A DNA stretch of 64,000 nucleotides, taken from NCBI GenBank assembly GCA_031216915.1, contig CM062296.1, positions 63,229,084 to 63,293,083 on the forward strand. Direction: 5' to 3'. This document shows, piece by piece, positions 32,401 to 44,990 of the stretch. The notes under the pieces are model-generated. The model did not search any database. It saw only the letters and a list, made by a program, of their open reading frames with translations, and was not told the DNA's origin. A program made the position numbers and the translations under genes. This stretch comes from Pictodentalium vernedei (Eukaryota; Mollusca; Scaphopoda; Dentaliida; Dentaliidae). The first letter of the stretch is position 1, and each line of letters opens with the position of its first letter.

Positions 32401-33088
32401 CACGTGGTTCATGTTGTCTTTCTAGTGCGCAATAATTCAGATTGTTTGTCAACAAAAAAGTTCAGACGGCCTGTAAACACGAGAGGGAATTTCGAACCAT
32501 ATTTTGCAGTTATGACATTAAAAGCTGAAGTATTTGCTGTCACCTGTTTGCAAATCCGCTCGTCCATTGTCTCCAACAAATAAAGGGCGTGATCACGTCC
32601 TTGCATTCTTACGATTGCCCAAATTGAGTATTTCTGCAAGAATCACGTCGAAATCACATGACCGGAATAAACATCATTGAAACATAGCCACATCCGGAAC
32701 ATCCAAAATTTGTGTTGGTGTTATTACATTCAAACATCAAAACCCACCAGAGTGTTATCAAAAAAATGCTTTCTCCGAGTCTGTAGTATGTTATCATTAT
32801 ATTGAGGACAAGGCTTTCGAATTACCGATTATTTTGTAGTTTTACCGGTTCGTTACTTATGCCACTGGCAAATTAATCTTCTTCAAAATCATAAAATTCA
32901 CTTTTTTTCCTGAAAAAAAATTATATGTACCGTTTCTATGCACTTTACCCATTATTCTGATATATAATTTGCCTTTCCTTACTTCTCTTATCTGTTTCCG
33001 AGGCATTGGGAAAATGTCAACAAATTGACCAAAGTTAGGTTGGACGACCCCTTAACCCCAATTTCAATATTTAGTTCCGCGATACCTA
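29491..33088 (+). mobile_element. TA4 element, copy 2, split by a 3.1 kb TTAA element
   Basis: Left end at 29491, flanked by TA (29489-29490); right end at 33088, TA at 33089-33090. Outside the insert it follows copy 1 closely (29495-29918 and 33052-33088). Confidence 0.85.
29919..33051. mobile_element. 3.1 kb TTAA-flanked DNA transposon (family D-TTAA)
   Basis: TIR GGGGWCGTCCAACCTAACTT at both ends, flanked by TTAA (29915-29918, 33052-33055). TA4 copy 1 supplies the empty site. TTAA points to piggyBac or Kolobok type, but no transposase is readable inside; the longest ORFs (under 85 codons) show no family. Contains a poly-G run at 30882. Probably non-autonomous. Confidence 0.85.
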
Positions 33089-33737
33089 TAGGTGTATGCT
33101 TCATGGCGGAAATGAGTTCGTGTCAGCCGACGATCGTCAGAGTTATACCTAAAAATATCAAAGAACCATACTGTCTTGATATTGATTTTACATAAAATAG
33201 TCTTTCGACGATCAACATTCTTCGGGTCCATACACCTACACGAAACGGTCGGAGATGATGACGTGCCTCAAAAGTTCGTAGAAGATTTGGAATCTCGAAT
33301 GAAAACATTATACGGGCAATTCAAAGCTCCTGAGAAGATGTTCCTCACAGAAGAGCAGACCGAAGACTATAAAAGAGCCACCGAAGGCCACATCTGAAGA
33401 TTACATTTCACCAAAACTTTGGCACCTGAATACAAGAAAGTGAGAGATCACGATCATTACATGGATGAATTTCAAGGTACCACTCACAGTAATTGCAGTC
33501 GAAAATTTCAAGACGCTAAGTTATTTCCAGTGACATTTCACAGTCTGTCGGGTTACAACAGTTATCTTTTCGTGAAAAATTTCGGTAAAGTCAGTGAAGG
33601 ATATATAAATTGCATATCGAAGAGCGAAGAACAATAAATTTCTGTCACGAAATAGATAGTAAAACACGAAAAGAAGAAAAAAATAGACGGAGAGATATCA
33701 GACGATATCAAGAGAGAAATACGTTTCATAGATAGTT
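33089..33737 (+). pseudogene. Polinton-like DNA polymerase (copy B, part 3)
   Basis: Resumes at the right edge of TA4. DLESRMK (about 33290), a Cys near 33400, EYKKVRDHDHY (about 33430), THSNCSRKF, FHSLSGYN (about 33540), VSEGYINC, and REIRFIDSF just before MITE A5. Better preserved than the homologous 2.8-3.4 kb stretch. Two or three frame breaks. Confidence 0.7.
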
Positions 33738-33964
33738 TTAACCCTTCACCTAATACGAAAACAGTCGACACTTGCAAAATAATTCTTGAATACCTATTAT
33801 TTTTATTTGTTTGTCTCTAAAACATAGGTTATGACCCCTAATTGGAACGAGCTCGTTCCAATGAGGGGTCATAACCTATGTTTTTGAGACAAAAATGAAA
33901 ATAATAGCTATTCAAGAGTTTTTTGGCAAGTGTCGTCTGCTTTTCATATTAGGTGAAGGGTTAA
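33738..33964. mobile_element. TTAA MITE, subfamily A, copy A5 (R arm at both ends)
   Basis: TTAA both sides; both outer arms are the R type (GACACTTGC / GCAAGTGTCGTCTGC), making the element a full-length inverted repeat. Hairpin apex shortened to GGAACGAGCTCGTTCC. Confidence 0.9.
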
Positions 33965-34140
33965 ACAAACAAAAAGCAATGGAGTCCCCATTACATCCAC
34001 GGCAAAGCGTCTTCGTTTGCGCGCATGGATACATGACACAATTGTTGATTGCATAATTTTCTTATGAAGTTATCGTTTATAATCAAACCCGGAAATCCCA
34101 GTAAATCACACTTTGGAAAGTAATAAAAATGAATAATATT
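33965..34140. repeat. Tail of repeat J, copy 2
   Basis: GGCAAAGCGTCTTCGTTTGC to AAATCACACTTTGGAAAGTA, matching 53800-53945 next to MITE A6. Confidence 0.7.
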
Positions 34141-34199
34141 TAAATAAAAAAAAAGAAGCATGTAATTTTTAAATGATCCTACTTTGAGAGACGAGGATT

Positions 34200-35763
34200 G
34201 AAGAAGAATATTCGAGACAGCAATATGGCGAGATCGAGATGAAATGAGAGACGAGCAAGTTGTTCAAACCAGTGGCAGAATCTCACGACGAGATGAAAAG
34301 AAAAAATGTCAAAGAGTTGAAACCGTTGAGAGAAAAAAAACCAGGACACCTAGTTAGAGACATTACGAACCTTACGTTCCGGCTTACACGTCCTTTGGTT
34401 CAACTCGTTGTACACCAACCTTACCTAGCTACCAACCTAATCCCTTTGCTTACATGTAGTACCTTCCACCGAGTTCCTCCGAGATAGACAGAATTGAGAC
34501 CGATTCTGCGTGTGGACTGCCGTCGGTTAGAGTGAGCACAATCGGCGATCTGACGGTAGATACCAGCAACAATGAAACCCGAAGATTATGCGAATTGATA
34601 TAAGACGAATCCTCCAAGTACGAATTCTGTCTTCAGCTTGCGCGAGAGGGGCTATGACAATCTCTACATTAGAGCTGTAGGTTTTTTAATTTCTTGTTCG
34701 GTTTCGGTTTTGGTTTTTCAGGTGGAGTAAAACCTCGGTTCGGTTCGGTTTTCGGTTTGTTCATGAGGCCAAGTAAAATTCAATAAAACTCATTCTTATG
34801 TCCGGAGTCATAACTGAATGGTAGTGAAATTGAGTGAAACTCAACGAATGCCCGAAATAAGCTATAATACATGAAGAATCAGGAAGGCCAATATAATAAT
34901 TACCTAAATATACAGAACTTTTATTGTGCTTGGCCATTTTTCGAGGTCTGACACCTACACGCAACTTGAGGAAAGCTGCAAACACAACTAAACTGAAATG
35001 TCGGAAATTCAGAGAATGTAGCCTCCCCAGAGTAGTGAGAGTACCCAGACACTGCCATTGGCAGTGTCTGGGTACTCTCCCTACTCTGGAATGGCTACAT
35101 TCTGTGAATTTCTGCAGCAAGAGAGTATTTGATAAAAAACGAAAAACCTTAGATTACGGGATCTCGACGGTTTCGGTTTCGGTTTTTTAAAAAAAACTAA
35201 AAACCTCGGTTCGGTTTCGGTTAACCTACAGCTCTACTCTACATAGGTGACAAAAAAGTGGAAATAACCGACAATTATAATCTGATCGTCGAAAATCGAG
35301 AATACGAAAGCACTAGAGGGTTGAGGAATCGGTTCGTGCTGGCTAAACCTAACGAATTTGAGGAAGAAGATTACAAAACGTACGGCGATCTCATCTTCAT
35401 ACGAATGTCATGCAAAAAATAATGATTTCAGAGAAACGAGGCCGAAAGCAAAAGTTCAATGTGGAAGAACGTGGTGAAACGTATATGATATGTGATTAAA
35501 GCGGTCGTCAAATCGGTCACCGGACAGGGAATGATGACCTCGATCATTCCTTGCGATTCCAATGTCTTGCTGGAGAGATTAGATCTCTTGATTGTGAGTC
35601 GAGAAGCTGGTAATACCGGAGTGACAAGCGAGATGGTGAGCTTATGTGATGAATTGTTGCGCCAGAAGGTCTTGGATAGAGATGCTTATAAATCGATCAT
35701 GACTCCTGAAGTTTCTCCTGGCTACAAGATCATAGAGCGACCTCAAAATCTTGTCTATTAGCC
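34200..35763 (+). pseudogene. Conserved gene of Polinton-like elements, split by a hAT MITE
   Basis: Two readable parts. After the MITE: VEITDNYNLIVENREYE and a GDLIF stretch. At 35492-35763: LLERLDLLIVSREAGNTG, then VSLCDELLRQKVLD. From memory of invertebrate genomes, this pair of blocks recurs in uncharacterised proteins of Polinton-like or virus-like elements; the function is unknown. The 5' part (34260-34487) is basic and not recognised. Position downstream of polymerase copy B, same strand, supports a common origin. Contains stops and frameshifts. Confidence 0.5.
34670..35236 (+). mobile_element. hAT-like MITE (family C), copy 2
   Basis: TIR TAGAGCTGTAGGTT, perfect 8-bp duplication CTCTACAT (34662-34669, 35237-35244), 567 bp, very close to copy 1. 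The central hairpin is intact. Confidence 0.95.
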
Positions 35764-36300
35764 TGTGATAACTCATACTTTATACAGTATTAACACTGAA
35801 CTAGACTTTATGATTCTGGAGATATATATATAGTGAATGAAAAACGTCCCATAGAACATATGCAGGTTCGCTGCTGGGTTTCAGACTAAAAAGCACCTTC
35901 TATTTATTAAATGTTTTAGGGGAGGGGTACGCGATAAACAATGGAGAACGGGTGGTAACAAACAATTGTATAAAATTTCTAGAGCAGATGTTAAAAAATG
36001 CAGGAAATCGTGTCTGACACCAACATAAAGACAAAAGTGTGTGTGGTTGGGGAGACCCGGCACACCTACTCCATTTCCCCACGCGCCTCCCTTGATCGCG
36101 AAGGTCGCAAAATCCCATCAGTGAATTGCACATGGGACCCGTCCTTTCTCTCGGCGGCTCTAGATGTTGTGTACCGCCCTCCCCCGCCTGTATTGCGCGC
36201 ATTTTATTTGTTTTAGAGTTCAGAATATTATACTTTGTAAATGCTGTTTTGATACTCGATTAGAGAGTTATGTTATTTTCCTTCTAACGTTTCGCAAACA
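35764..36300. other. Unassigned, with a stray E-element start
   Basis: AACTAGACTTTATGATTCTG at about 35800 is the 5' end of the E family, then diverges at once. The rest is unassigned. Confidence 0.35.
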
Positions 36301-37740
36301 GTTTGATTATCAACAATTATCAACAGTTCCTCTGTCGGAGCAAAGCCAGCCTAAAGAGGAGGGGTTCCCCCCTTCTAAGGTTTAGAGGCACCACGCTTAA
36401 AAAGTATGTAAATATTCGCGTTAACTGAAGGTTTAAAGATGCAAGATTGCTGTTTGCTGGTGACGCACGTGGCAAAGATATCGCTACTTGAAGGACGCCC
36501 CATTGGGGATTACTGACGCGAGATAGCGGTAGCTTCCAATTAGCGAGATAGAGAAACTCATCAGTTAGGGCATGCCTCGCTGTGTTATCGGTTGCCAGGA
36601 AATCCCTTTTCACGGACGATTAGCTGGAGAAGCGTTGTAATTAGTTTCTGTAGAATGGTCCATTGCTTTTGAATTAAGAATGGTATGTAAAATGTCGTGT
36701 CATGATTCTGGCAGGACTGAAAGATTACCTAGGGTTTTAGGATAAAAGTCAAGGGAAATGGCTGGCTAAAACACTTGAAGAAACGCTTGGGGTGCGGTCA
36801 AGTAAGGCAGACTTTGGGTCGCCTGGCGAGAAGAGATTACCTTCGAGAGGATCTCTGGTGGGAATTGCCAATAGGGGTATTCCACGGATTTAGATTAAGG
36901 TTGATGGGGGGCTACAGTGCCCAAATTCTTTGAGAAGGAAAACCAAAGCTGAAACATTAAAGTTTAGATTGTCGAGCAGCAGGTATCAGCCTGTAATAGT
37001 CAGAAGTGTAGGTCAATTGTATTGTGCATATTAACCCCTTTGAAGCGTCAGATTGATTGCGTTGGGAGTAGGTTGTTTGCTGTCGAAGCATCGTAATACC
37101 GACTGGAGATCGGTGTGAGTGACAATTCGCCCTAGCATAAAAAGGGCATTTGTGAATCGTGTGAATTCAACCAGGAACAGTGAACATTTCAATAGACCTT
37201 TCACGGAGGACTTTCAAAAAGGCACATAAGGTATGAATAGACAATATCTGACCCAAATCAGAAGTATGGTGGCTTTATAGATGACAAACATTGCTGGTCG
37301 GAACCCTCCGATAGCTAGAGGCACAGTTACGCGCAGACGTTGACACTTGAGCTTAAGCGTGTGGAGTTCTTGTGGCGAGCTCACGGTAATAACATTTCGG
37401 ATTTGTGAAGCTCTTATGGCGAGCTCACGGTAGTAACATATCCGGTGTGTAGACTATCGTGCCAGTACAGGGCTATAGAATGACTGTATAATTGTTGAGA
37501 ATTATTTAACCATAGTAACCCATTGTCTGTGAAAAGAATCGAATTGTTGATTGTTGAAATATTGAAACCGCTTTATTTTTATGTGTAAATAAAAGAATCG
37601 TTGTTACTTTAAATCATTCTTTCCATTACGCAGCCTGAAGTGATTAGGAATCACACCTAACGGAAATCGAACATATTTCAGGCCAATTTGGCAGAGAAGG
37701 AATCACGGCGTCGGTCTAACTCAGCTCCCTGCGCCGAGTT
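36300..37740 (+). other. Possible LTR region
   Basis: Weak signs: a tandem pair of GGCGAGCTCACGGTA at about 37375 and 37418, an AATAAA at about 37588 and a TTTGGCAGAGAAGG motif at 37687 that could be a primer binding site after an LTR end. No second LTR or gag/pol reading was found, so this is only a suggestion. Confidence 0.2.
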
Positions 37741-38873
37741 CGCGACACTTGCATTCCAACCCTCCACGTTGGTCTAATTTTCCCGCAACTTCATCAGCGG
37801 GACTAAATAACCCCACGTCAGCCCAGGCCTTAAGGGGCCCGGCGTCTGACATCCTCTCCTGAGTTTTAGACACGGCCGGAAATTATTGAGTGCAGTGGAG
37901 ACCCGTTGGCGAGCGAAACATGACTAATCATTTATACACAGAAAATATATCACATGACTGCGAAAAATAAAACATTCTCATTTCCCAGAAGAAACATAAA
38001 TTAGAAAGACGAACTAAATTGCATAGATATTTTGATATATTGACCCTTGTTGAGTCTTTGTGTGGAAGTAAGCACTAAACAGACCCACTTTCGTCGTATC
38101 TTTCAAATACTTCGTCTGAGTATTTGTCTTCAACAGTATTTTAAATCATACGTTAAGTTCTTTGAAATAATTCAGTTGACTTCAGCGTAATATTGCGTTT
38201 AAGTACACAATTCTTCCTTCAATAGAACAAGAGTGTTCACTCTAATACCCCATTTGCACGAGACGATTTTGTTCTTTGTAATTTTTGGTTCTTGGAACAA
38301 ATAAATATTTTTAGATATACTTTTGTCATGTAAAAGCATTTGTTCGGGTAACATTATCAGTGTTTGTTTTGTTTTTTTTGTTTTTTTACTAGACCAAATT
38401 TTTTAAACATACTCCAGCTGTGGAGGTGAAGTAAATTGCTTTTTTCTTGGAACAAATTTCGTTGACGCGATATTATAAACTACAACTGAAAATCACCCAG
38501 GACAAATTGTTCCGATGCACCGTAACCATTTGAATCCGACTGTGTTTCTTCAGGTTGTTGGTGGGGAGTAAATAGAGTGGTGTGCTATCGAAGGAGAGCA
38601 TCAACAATAGCATACAATTAAGTGTCCACGTTAATGTCCGTATAGTCAGATATACCGACGAATGCCCACCCCATCCTCTTTAAATGGATCTAATCCCCAT
38701 GGAGTCGTGACAAGAGGGGGGCAAAACCCATTTCGTTTTACAGTACAGTTACTCATTCGGCATATTTACATCGATAGCCAAATTATTAATTCAGAGAGAG
38801 GGATAGAGCTAGGGGAGAGGGGTCACAACTGAGGGAGAGAGTGGGACATGGGACACAATCGCATCTACATATA
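37741..38873. other. Unassigned non-coding stretch
   Basis: No family recognised. Confidence 0.25.
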
Positions 38874-39187
38874 CAGTTAAAACTAGAAGTCCTGTCACGA
38901 ACTGTGCGCTTATGTAGGCTTACTTGCGCGTTGGAATTGCGCGCAATTGCCATATCGAATGGCATCCAAGGCACGGCAGGTTCTTCTGGTTACTCATAGC
39001 AAACACATGCAATGTTTCTGCCAATGGACCTCCGGGTTACCCGGAGGTCCATTGGCTGAAACATTGCATGTGCATAGGCCATATGTACAGAATTTGATAG
39101 CTTTACTTGGGCCATAACGCGCACATTAACGCGAATATCAACGTGCTATTTGTGCGCATTTCATGACAGGACTTCTAGTTTTAACTG
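38874..39187. mobile_element. TA-flanked MITE (family TA2), complete copy
   Basis: TIR CAGTTAAAACTAGAAGTCCT at both ends, TA at 38872-38873 and 39188-39189. Central hairpin 39003-39071 with arms on GCCAATGGACCTCCGGG. No coding. Confidence 0.9.
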
Positions 39188-39479
39188 TAAGATTATAGAT
39201 GTCCCCTTCCATCACACGTGCACATGCACGCACTCATCCGCTTTCCCATTCACGCAAAAGTTCTATAACCCGCCAAAAAATCAATAGATATAAGATGGAC
39301 CAATCGAGATTTAAAATATCAAACTGTCCGTAAGGAATCTTCTAAAATTTAATGTTTATATTTTTCCTCCACATTTAAGATAAAGATAAGAATGCACACC
39401 GGGGCTGGCGTTCCGTGTGTGGCTTACATTCACACCAGTTACAAGTGACACACAAACACGCACACACATACCCTTACAC

Positions 39480-42400
39480 CGAATATTTGAATTTCAGCAC
39501 CCCTTTTTGGAAAATCTCTGGCCTTCGGCACCCCTTTTATGTCATATAAGGCCATGAGGGCTATGAGAAAAACCCTCAATGAGGTCTAATTTACTATCCC
39601 TCTTAGTCTCATTTCGTTTGAGGCCATGAGAGACATGAAAAACCCCTCAATGGGGTCTAATGTACTATCCCTCTTAGTCTCATTTCGGTATTTAATAATA
39701 AAAATAATAATAATTTTCAGCCTAAAATCCACAAAATGTGCTCTTTGGCTTTACACACAAAAAAGGGAAATGATTTCTTATCTACATACATGTATTTAAG
39801 GATACCTATGACCCAGCTCATATACAGCTCCTATATGTCTCCTATACGGGTAGTCTTACCAACAGCTTCCATCTTATCTCCAAAGCTCCAAGGCCACTAT
39901 TTGTCTATGGTCTATCTGTCCAATCATCAGCTTCTACAGCAGTCTTTGTACCAGTACTATTGGCTATATTATCATCTATTAATATTGACTTGTAACGCTA
40001 CTTTATAGCTATATCGCCGCTCAGGTCTTCAAAATGTTCAATCAGATTGCTTCACTCCCCATCCCCCCTGCCCCCACCCCCTCCCCACACCCTAACATGT
40101 ACCATTTTATACAACGTTCAATGTAAAATATCAATAAACGGGCTATATAAAGGATTGCGTAAGTTGGATTCGTAGCATATTCCCTAAAGTTGGATTCCGT
40201 GTTTTAACATTTTAACGCTCGTGGGTATGGAATAGGGTTGGTAATACCCAATTGAATACTATTTCAAGAAACTGAACAGAACGAAGTGAACGAAGATCCA
40301 ACACAACCAAGGTCGAAATGAACAGAACATAACAAAGTGAAAAAGATGGTTGGACACATCTGAACAGACAGAAAACAACTAAGGTTGAAGATACGTTATC
40401 CCAATGAGGTTGGCGAAGTGAACAGAACATAACAAAGTGAGCAAAGTTTTGAATTATAACCTCTAAATATAACCCAATGTTAACCCTGTGAAGACAATAA
40501 AGTTTTGAACTCTATTTTTTAACTATAACCCTAATGAAAATATAACAGTGTTGACCCCTTTGAACTGTTTGAATGAACTGTATATCTAATATATAAATGC
40601 GAATGTCTGTATCTATCTCTCTATCTCTCTCTTTATCTTTGTTCCGGGTGAACTCCTCCGTTTCTCGACCGATCGATCTCCAATTTTGTACACGGGGGGA
40701 GGGGGGGGGGGGTATATTGACCCATCGATCATTTTGACTTTATCGGGTTGTCCGTGCGGTGTGACCTTGACCTTCAAACTGGTCAAACTTCAAACTGGTG
40801 ACCTTGATATATTCCTCCGTTTCTCGACCCTTCTGATATAACCATCTTCTCCTGTGAACGCCGGGTATTCACCGCTAATAATATATATAAATAATACTAA
40901 AACCCTTTGAACTATTTTGAACTGAACAAAGTTTAACTGGATGGATTTTTTTCAACTACAGCCTTAATGAAAATATAACGAAAATGATCTGAATGAACTC
41001 TTTTTTTTAACTACAACCCCAATGAAGGTGTTAACTCCCTTAATTCTTTCAATAGGGAAATGGAATACCAACGAGTGTTAAAATGTTAAAACACGGATTC
41101 CAACTTTACAGAATCGGCTAGGAATCCCACTTACGGAATCCCGTATATAGCCCGGTTATAGATATTTTACACTGAACGTTGTATAAAATGGTATATGTTG
41201 CGGGGAGAGGGGGGGGGGGTGAAGCAATCTGATTGAACATTTTGAAGACCTGAGCAAAGTTATAGCTAGGAAGTAGTGTTACAAGTCAATATTAATGGAT
41301 GATATTATAGCCAATAGTACTGGTACAAAGCTGCAATGGCACAAGACTGCTGTAGAAGCTAATGATAGGACAGCTAGATCATGGACAAGTAGTGGTGGCA
41401 TTGGATCTTTGGATATAAGATGAAAGCCGTTGGTAAGACTACCTATTACTACTCATAGCCCTCGTGGCCTCATACGACTAAATAAGGGTGCCGAAGGCCA
41501 GACGTTTTTCAAAACGTGATGCTGAAATTCGGGTGCCACGGGTTATGGCTGCTAAATACCGAGCTGAGGCTAAGAGGGATAGTAAATTAGACCTCACTGA
41601 GGGCTTTTCTCATAGCCCTCATGGCCTCACACGACTAAAAAGGGGTGCTTAAGCCAGACGTTTTCCAAAACGTGGTGCTGAAATCGGGGTGCCACGGGTT
41701 ATGTCTGTTATATACCGAGATGAGGCTAAGAGGGATAGTACATTACACCTCGTTGAGGGATTTTCTCATGGCCCTCATGACCTCATATGACAAAAAGGGA
41801 TTCTCCAGAAGGTATCCTCGATAGGTATCCTAAAATAATACAATACCAGGTCATAGGTATCCTCAAATACCGAAATGAGGCTAAGAGGCAGAGTAAAGTA
41901 GACATCATTAAGGGATTTCCTCACGGCCCTCATGGCCTCATACGACAAGAAAAAGGGATTCTCCAGAAGGTATCTTCGCTGGGCATCCACAAATAATATA
42001 ATACCAGGTCATAGGTATCCTCAAATACCGAAATGAGGCTAAGAGTCATATGTGCGAGTCACTCGTTCGAGTAAATACTCTATGGCTTTTAGGATTCGAA
42101 TCGTTCGAGCAATGGCTTATTAGTACTTACTCGAAAGATTCTTGGCTTTTGAAATGATATTGGCTTTCATGGAGGCTGTCTATCAGTTGGCTATAATAGA
42201 AAAGCCCCCTCACCCCCCCCCCCCCCCCCCTGCTACTCTACTATAACACTACTTGCTACTATTAAAATCCAGGTTATTGCGGTCGAAGAAAGGATTCTGG
42301 GGAAAATCCGTATCAAATAAAGTCGTTTTTGGTGGTTCGGAGGAATGTCGGATTGTTTGTGGTAATGAGATTTACTCCTGCTCAATCGAACACACCTTCA

Positions 42401-42660
42401 GAACACACTCCTGTCCTATAAGAAAGTTTTAGGTCAAATAGCAACCACATGCTACCATAGAAACCAAGATGGCGGCCCAGTATACCAAATGGACGAGGGA
42501 AACACATATCACCCTAACAACAAGCGCTTGGCAACTCACTAACATCACGTATCACTATCTTGCGAGATGCCATGACAACACAACATGGCGCCACTGAGTC
42601 TCGTGATATGACGTCACTTCCGGGGTCATCCAACTATCAGGTGAAAACCACATTACATCC
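39480..42660. mobile_element. Long inverted-repeat element (family F), copy 2, incomplete
   Basis: Left part (39480-40240) is the inverse of 41050-41540 (for example ATGTTAAAACACGGATTCC and GGTGCCGAAGGCCAG). 41780-42060 repeats a module ending GGGATTCTCCAGAAGGTATC in tandem. 42060-42640 matches the right part of copy 1 (50040-50760). The core has repeats of GAACAGAACATAACAAAGTG and a short-repeat tract. No gene. Confidence 0.6.
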
Positions 42661-42732
42661 TACCATCCCACTTAATGACGTTATGACGTATCATGTTCCA
42701 GGCCGGAAAAGCAGCCACTCGAGTTCAAAGGG

Positions 42733-42974
42733 TTAACCCTTTACGCAACGCAGACGATATCAAAATTTATTATTTTTAATATCATTTTTCTCAATTTTTT
42801 CAAAACAATTCAACAAAACCATATCATGTGATCCCTCGTTGGAACGAGCTCGTTCCAACGAGGGGGTCACATGATATGGTTTAGTTGAAATGTTTTGAAA
42901 AATAATATTTTTTCAACTGCTGAATTTGCATATTACGCGGGCGGATGAGGGCGATTCGTTGGGTAAACGGTTAA
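42733..42974 (-). mobile_element. TTAA MITE, subfamily B, copy B2
   Basis: TTAA both sides, R' left, L' right; hairpin CGTTGG / CCAACG with short apex. Confidence 0.95.
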
Positions 42975-43486
42975 TGACAAAAATGGAAGATACTATATTC
43001 ATTATTTGATGGAAGTCCATTTAATGATTTCAATGTGCAACCTTGATGGCTGTGCGTTGAATATGTTGATGGCCTGAGCATACAAATTCACTAATTTGCT
43101 GCATGTATATATTTTATGAAGTGATTCAGGAAAGTTAAATGGGGCTTTGAGAGGGTGAATGTTAGCGGAGTATATACAAGCTGCTTGCCTTAAAAATATA
43201 CAGATACATTCACTTTACAAATAATCTAAGCAAATTTTGTGCATATGTCATGTATATTCAACTGCTGAAGTGCGTTGTAAATTTTGAGTTTTACAGGCTA
43301 GGATAAATTTGAGATTGCCGAGGGAATCTCGTAAAATCATTGAACGAAGTACGTTCATTGCCCATTCCCGTCGGTATGTATGTTGACTTGCAGGAAACAA
43401 AAACTCTCTTTAACTCTTTGTTGGGGATGTCATGAGATGTTTATCACACCGTAAAATACTCATCTGAATAGTCTGCTGGGGTAATA
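42975..43486. other. Unassigned AT-rich stretch
   Basis: No recognised feature. Confidence 0.3.
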
Positions 43487-43779
43487 TACTATTCCAAAAA
43501 AGTAGGGGATATCCAAACTGATGTTGATATTTTCGGAAAATGGTATTGGATACGCGTGATTGGACACATCAATATGTTACCAAGTTTAGTGTGCATCGTG
43601 AATGTCACCAACCCACAAAAAGTTCGTACAGGTTTTGCGCATGAGCGCCGCGTTAATGTCTGTGGGGTACGTTTTGAAATGTTCATTTTAACTGGACGGG
43701 CTTTTTCGGAAATCTCATCGTTCGTTTCGTGGTATAAACGCGTTCATCAATAGTTTCTGGTCGACACGTAACTTTTGAG

Positions 43780-44990
43780 GTATACGAAGACTGACGAGTG
43801 ACGAGAGTTTACGTGCCGTTGGCATGTTGGAAGCCGGCAACAGACACACTGCACTGGCTCACATTCTCAGCGTTACTCAATCGGGGATTAGCAGGTTGTG
43901 GTCACGCTACCGTCATACAGGCAATGTTGATGACAGACGTCGGTCAGTTCGGGCAATAATACGGGAGTTATGAGAGTTTTTTTTATCCCGACAGGCAATG
44001 TGATCTTACTTTCAGATTATGAGCTTACGTACAAATATTATGAGGTTAATGTCTAACATATGAGACTTATGAGGCAAGAATCGATTTGTAGCGATTTTTC
44101 GGGGTTTATGTTAAGGTTGATGGTCAATTAACGGCTGGGGTTAGCGTTGCCCCCTCTTCAGGTTTATCTTGGGGGATCTAACCATGTCTATCCCCCCCCC
44201 CAAAAAAAAAAATAAATAAATTTCCGAAGAAGCGACTTTTTAGCGGCTGTCCGAACGTTTTAAAATGATCATTTTTTTCCGCAAAAAAATTAATCCTGCA
44301 ACTCCCGTTTTTAAGAAAGTCCGTCCAAGGGCAACAACTGCTAACCAGGGTCGTTTCATCCGAACCACATGATTACGTAACCGCCATCAATGTGTCTCAG
44401 AAATTGGGCAGCAGCTGCACCGAGCGACAGATATGAGAGTCAGTGGTCAGACTATCCGAAATCGCCTGCATAGCTTGAATTTGTACGCTCGACGACCTCA
44501 AATAATTCCACGTTTGTCTGAACGTCAAATCGTCGGTGGAGCAACGTCGTGTTTTCTGATGAATCGAGGTTCAATGTCCACTTCCACGACAGCCGAAATA
44601 GAGTGTGTCGGCGGCGGAACGAACAATACCATGACGTAACCGTTAGGCAGCACGAACGTTTTGGTGGTGGGTCGGTTGTTGTGTGGGGATGCATAACCAT
44701 GACAAGCAGAACAGCATTACATGTCATTCTAGGGCATGTCGCAGGGCAGTACTACTGTGACAACATGTTAGCAGCTCATGCGGTGCCATTTACGGGACGT
44801 CACGGCCGTCGATTCATTTTCCAAGATGACAATGCAAGAGCATACAGGGCCGTGTCGCTAAAGAGTTCCTCCTGGAGCAGAACCTCACTGTACTGCCTTG
44901 AAACGATCCTGGTTAGCAGTTGTCGCCCTTGGATGACTTGGCCGACGTCTGTCATCAACATTGCCTGTCTGATGGTATCCACAAACTGCT
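43780..44990 (+). pseudogene. Tc1-like transposase, rearranged
   Basis: N-terminal HTH part near 43800-43945 (VGMLEAGNRHT, SGISRLWSRY), insertion, then VSGQTIRNRLHS (second HTH), VVFSDESRF (first catalytic Asp), GGGSVVVWGC and IFQDDNARAYRA (second Asp). The third acidic motif is absent: after 44900 the sequence is the inverse of the element's own 5' end. It cannot be active. Confidence 0.8.
43953..44322. mobile_element. Small insertion in the Tc1 left arm
   Basis: Absent from the inverted right arm, so it is a later insertion. It has a weak inverted end pair ACGGGAGTT and a poly-C/poly-A run (44190-44215). Family unknown. Confidence 0.55.

Larger units (their letters stand above)
25316..33737 (+). 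mobile_element. Polinton-like element remnant, copy B (fragmented)
   Basis: Polymerase fragments in order at 25316-25577, 26105-26513 (plus 26765-26801) and 33089-33737, separated by a truncated LINE, MITE A3, and a 6.3 kb insertion bounded by two TA4 elements. It corresponds to the N-terminal half of copy A. The palm half is not present in the window. Confidence 0.65.
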
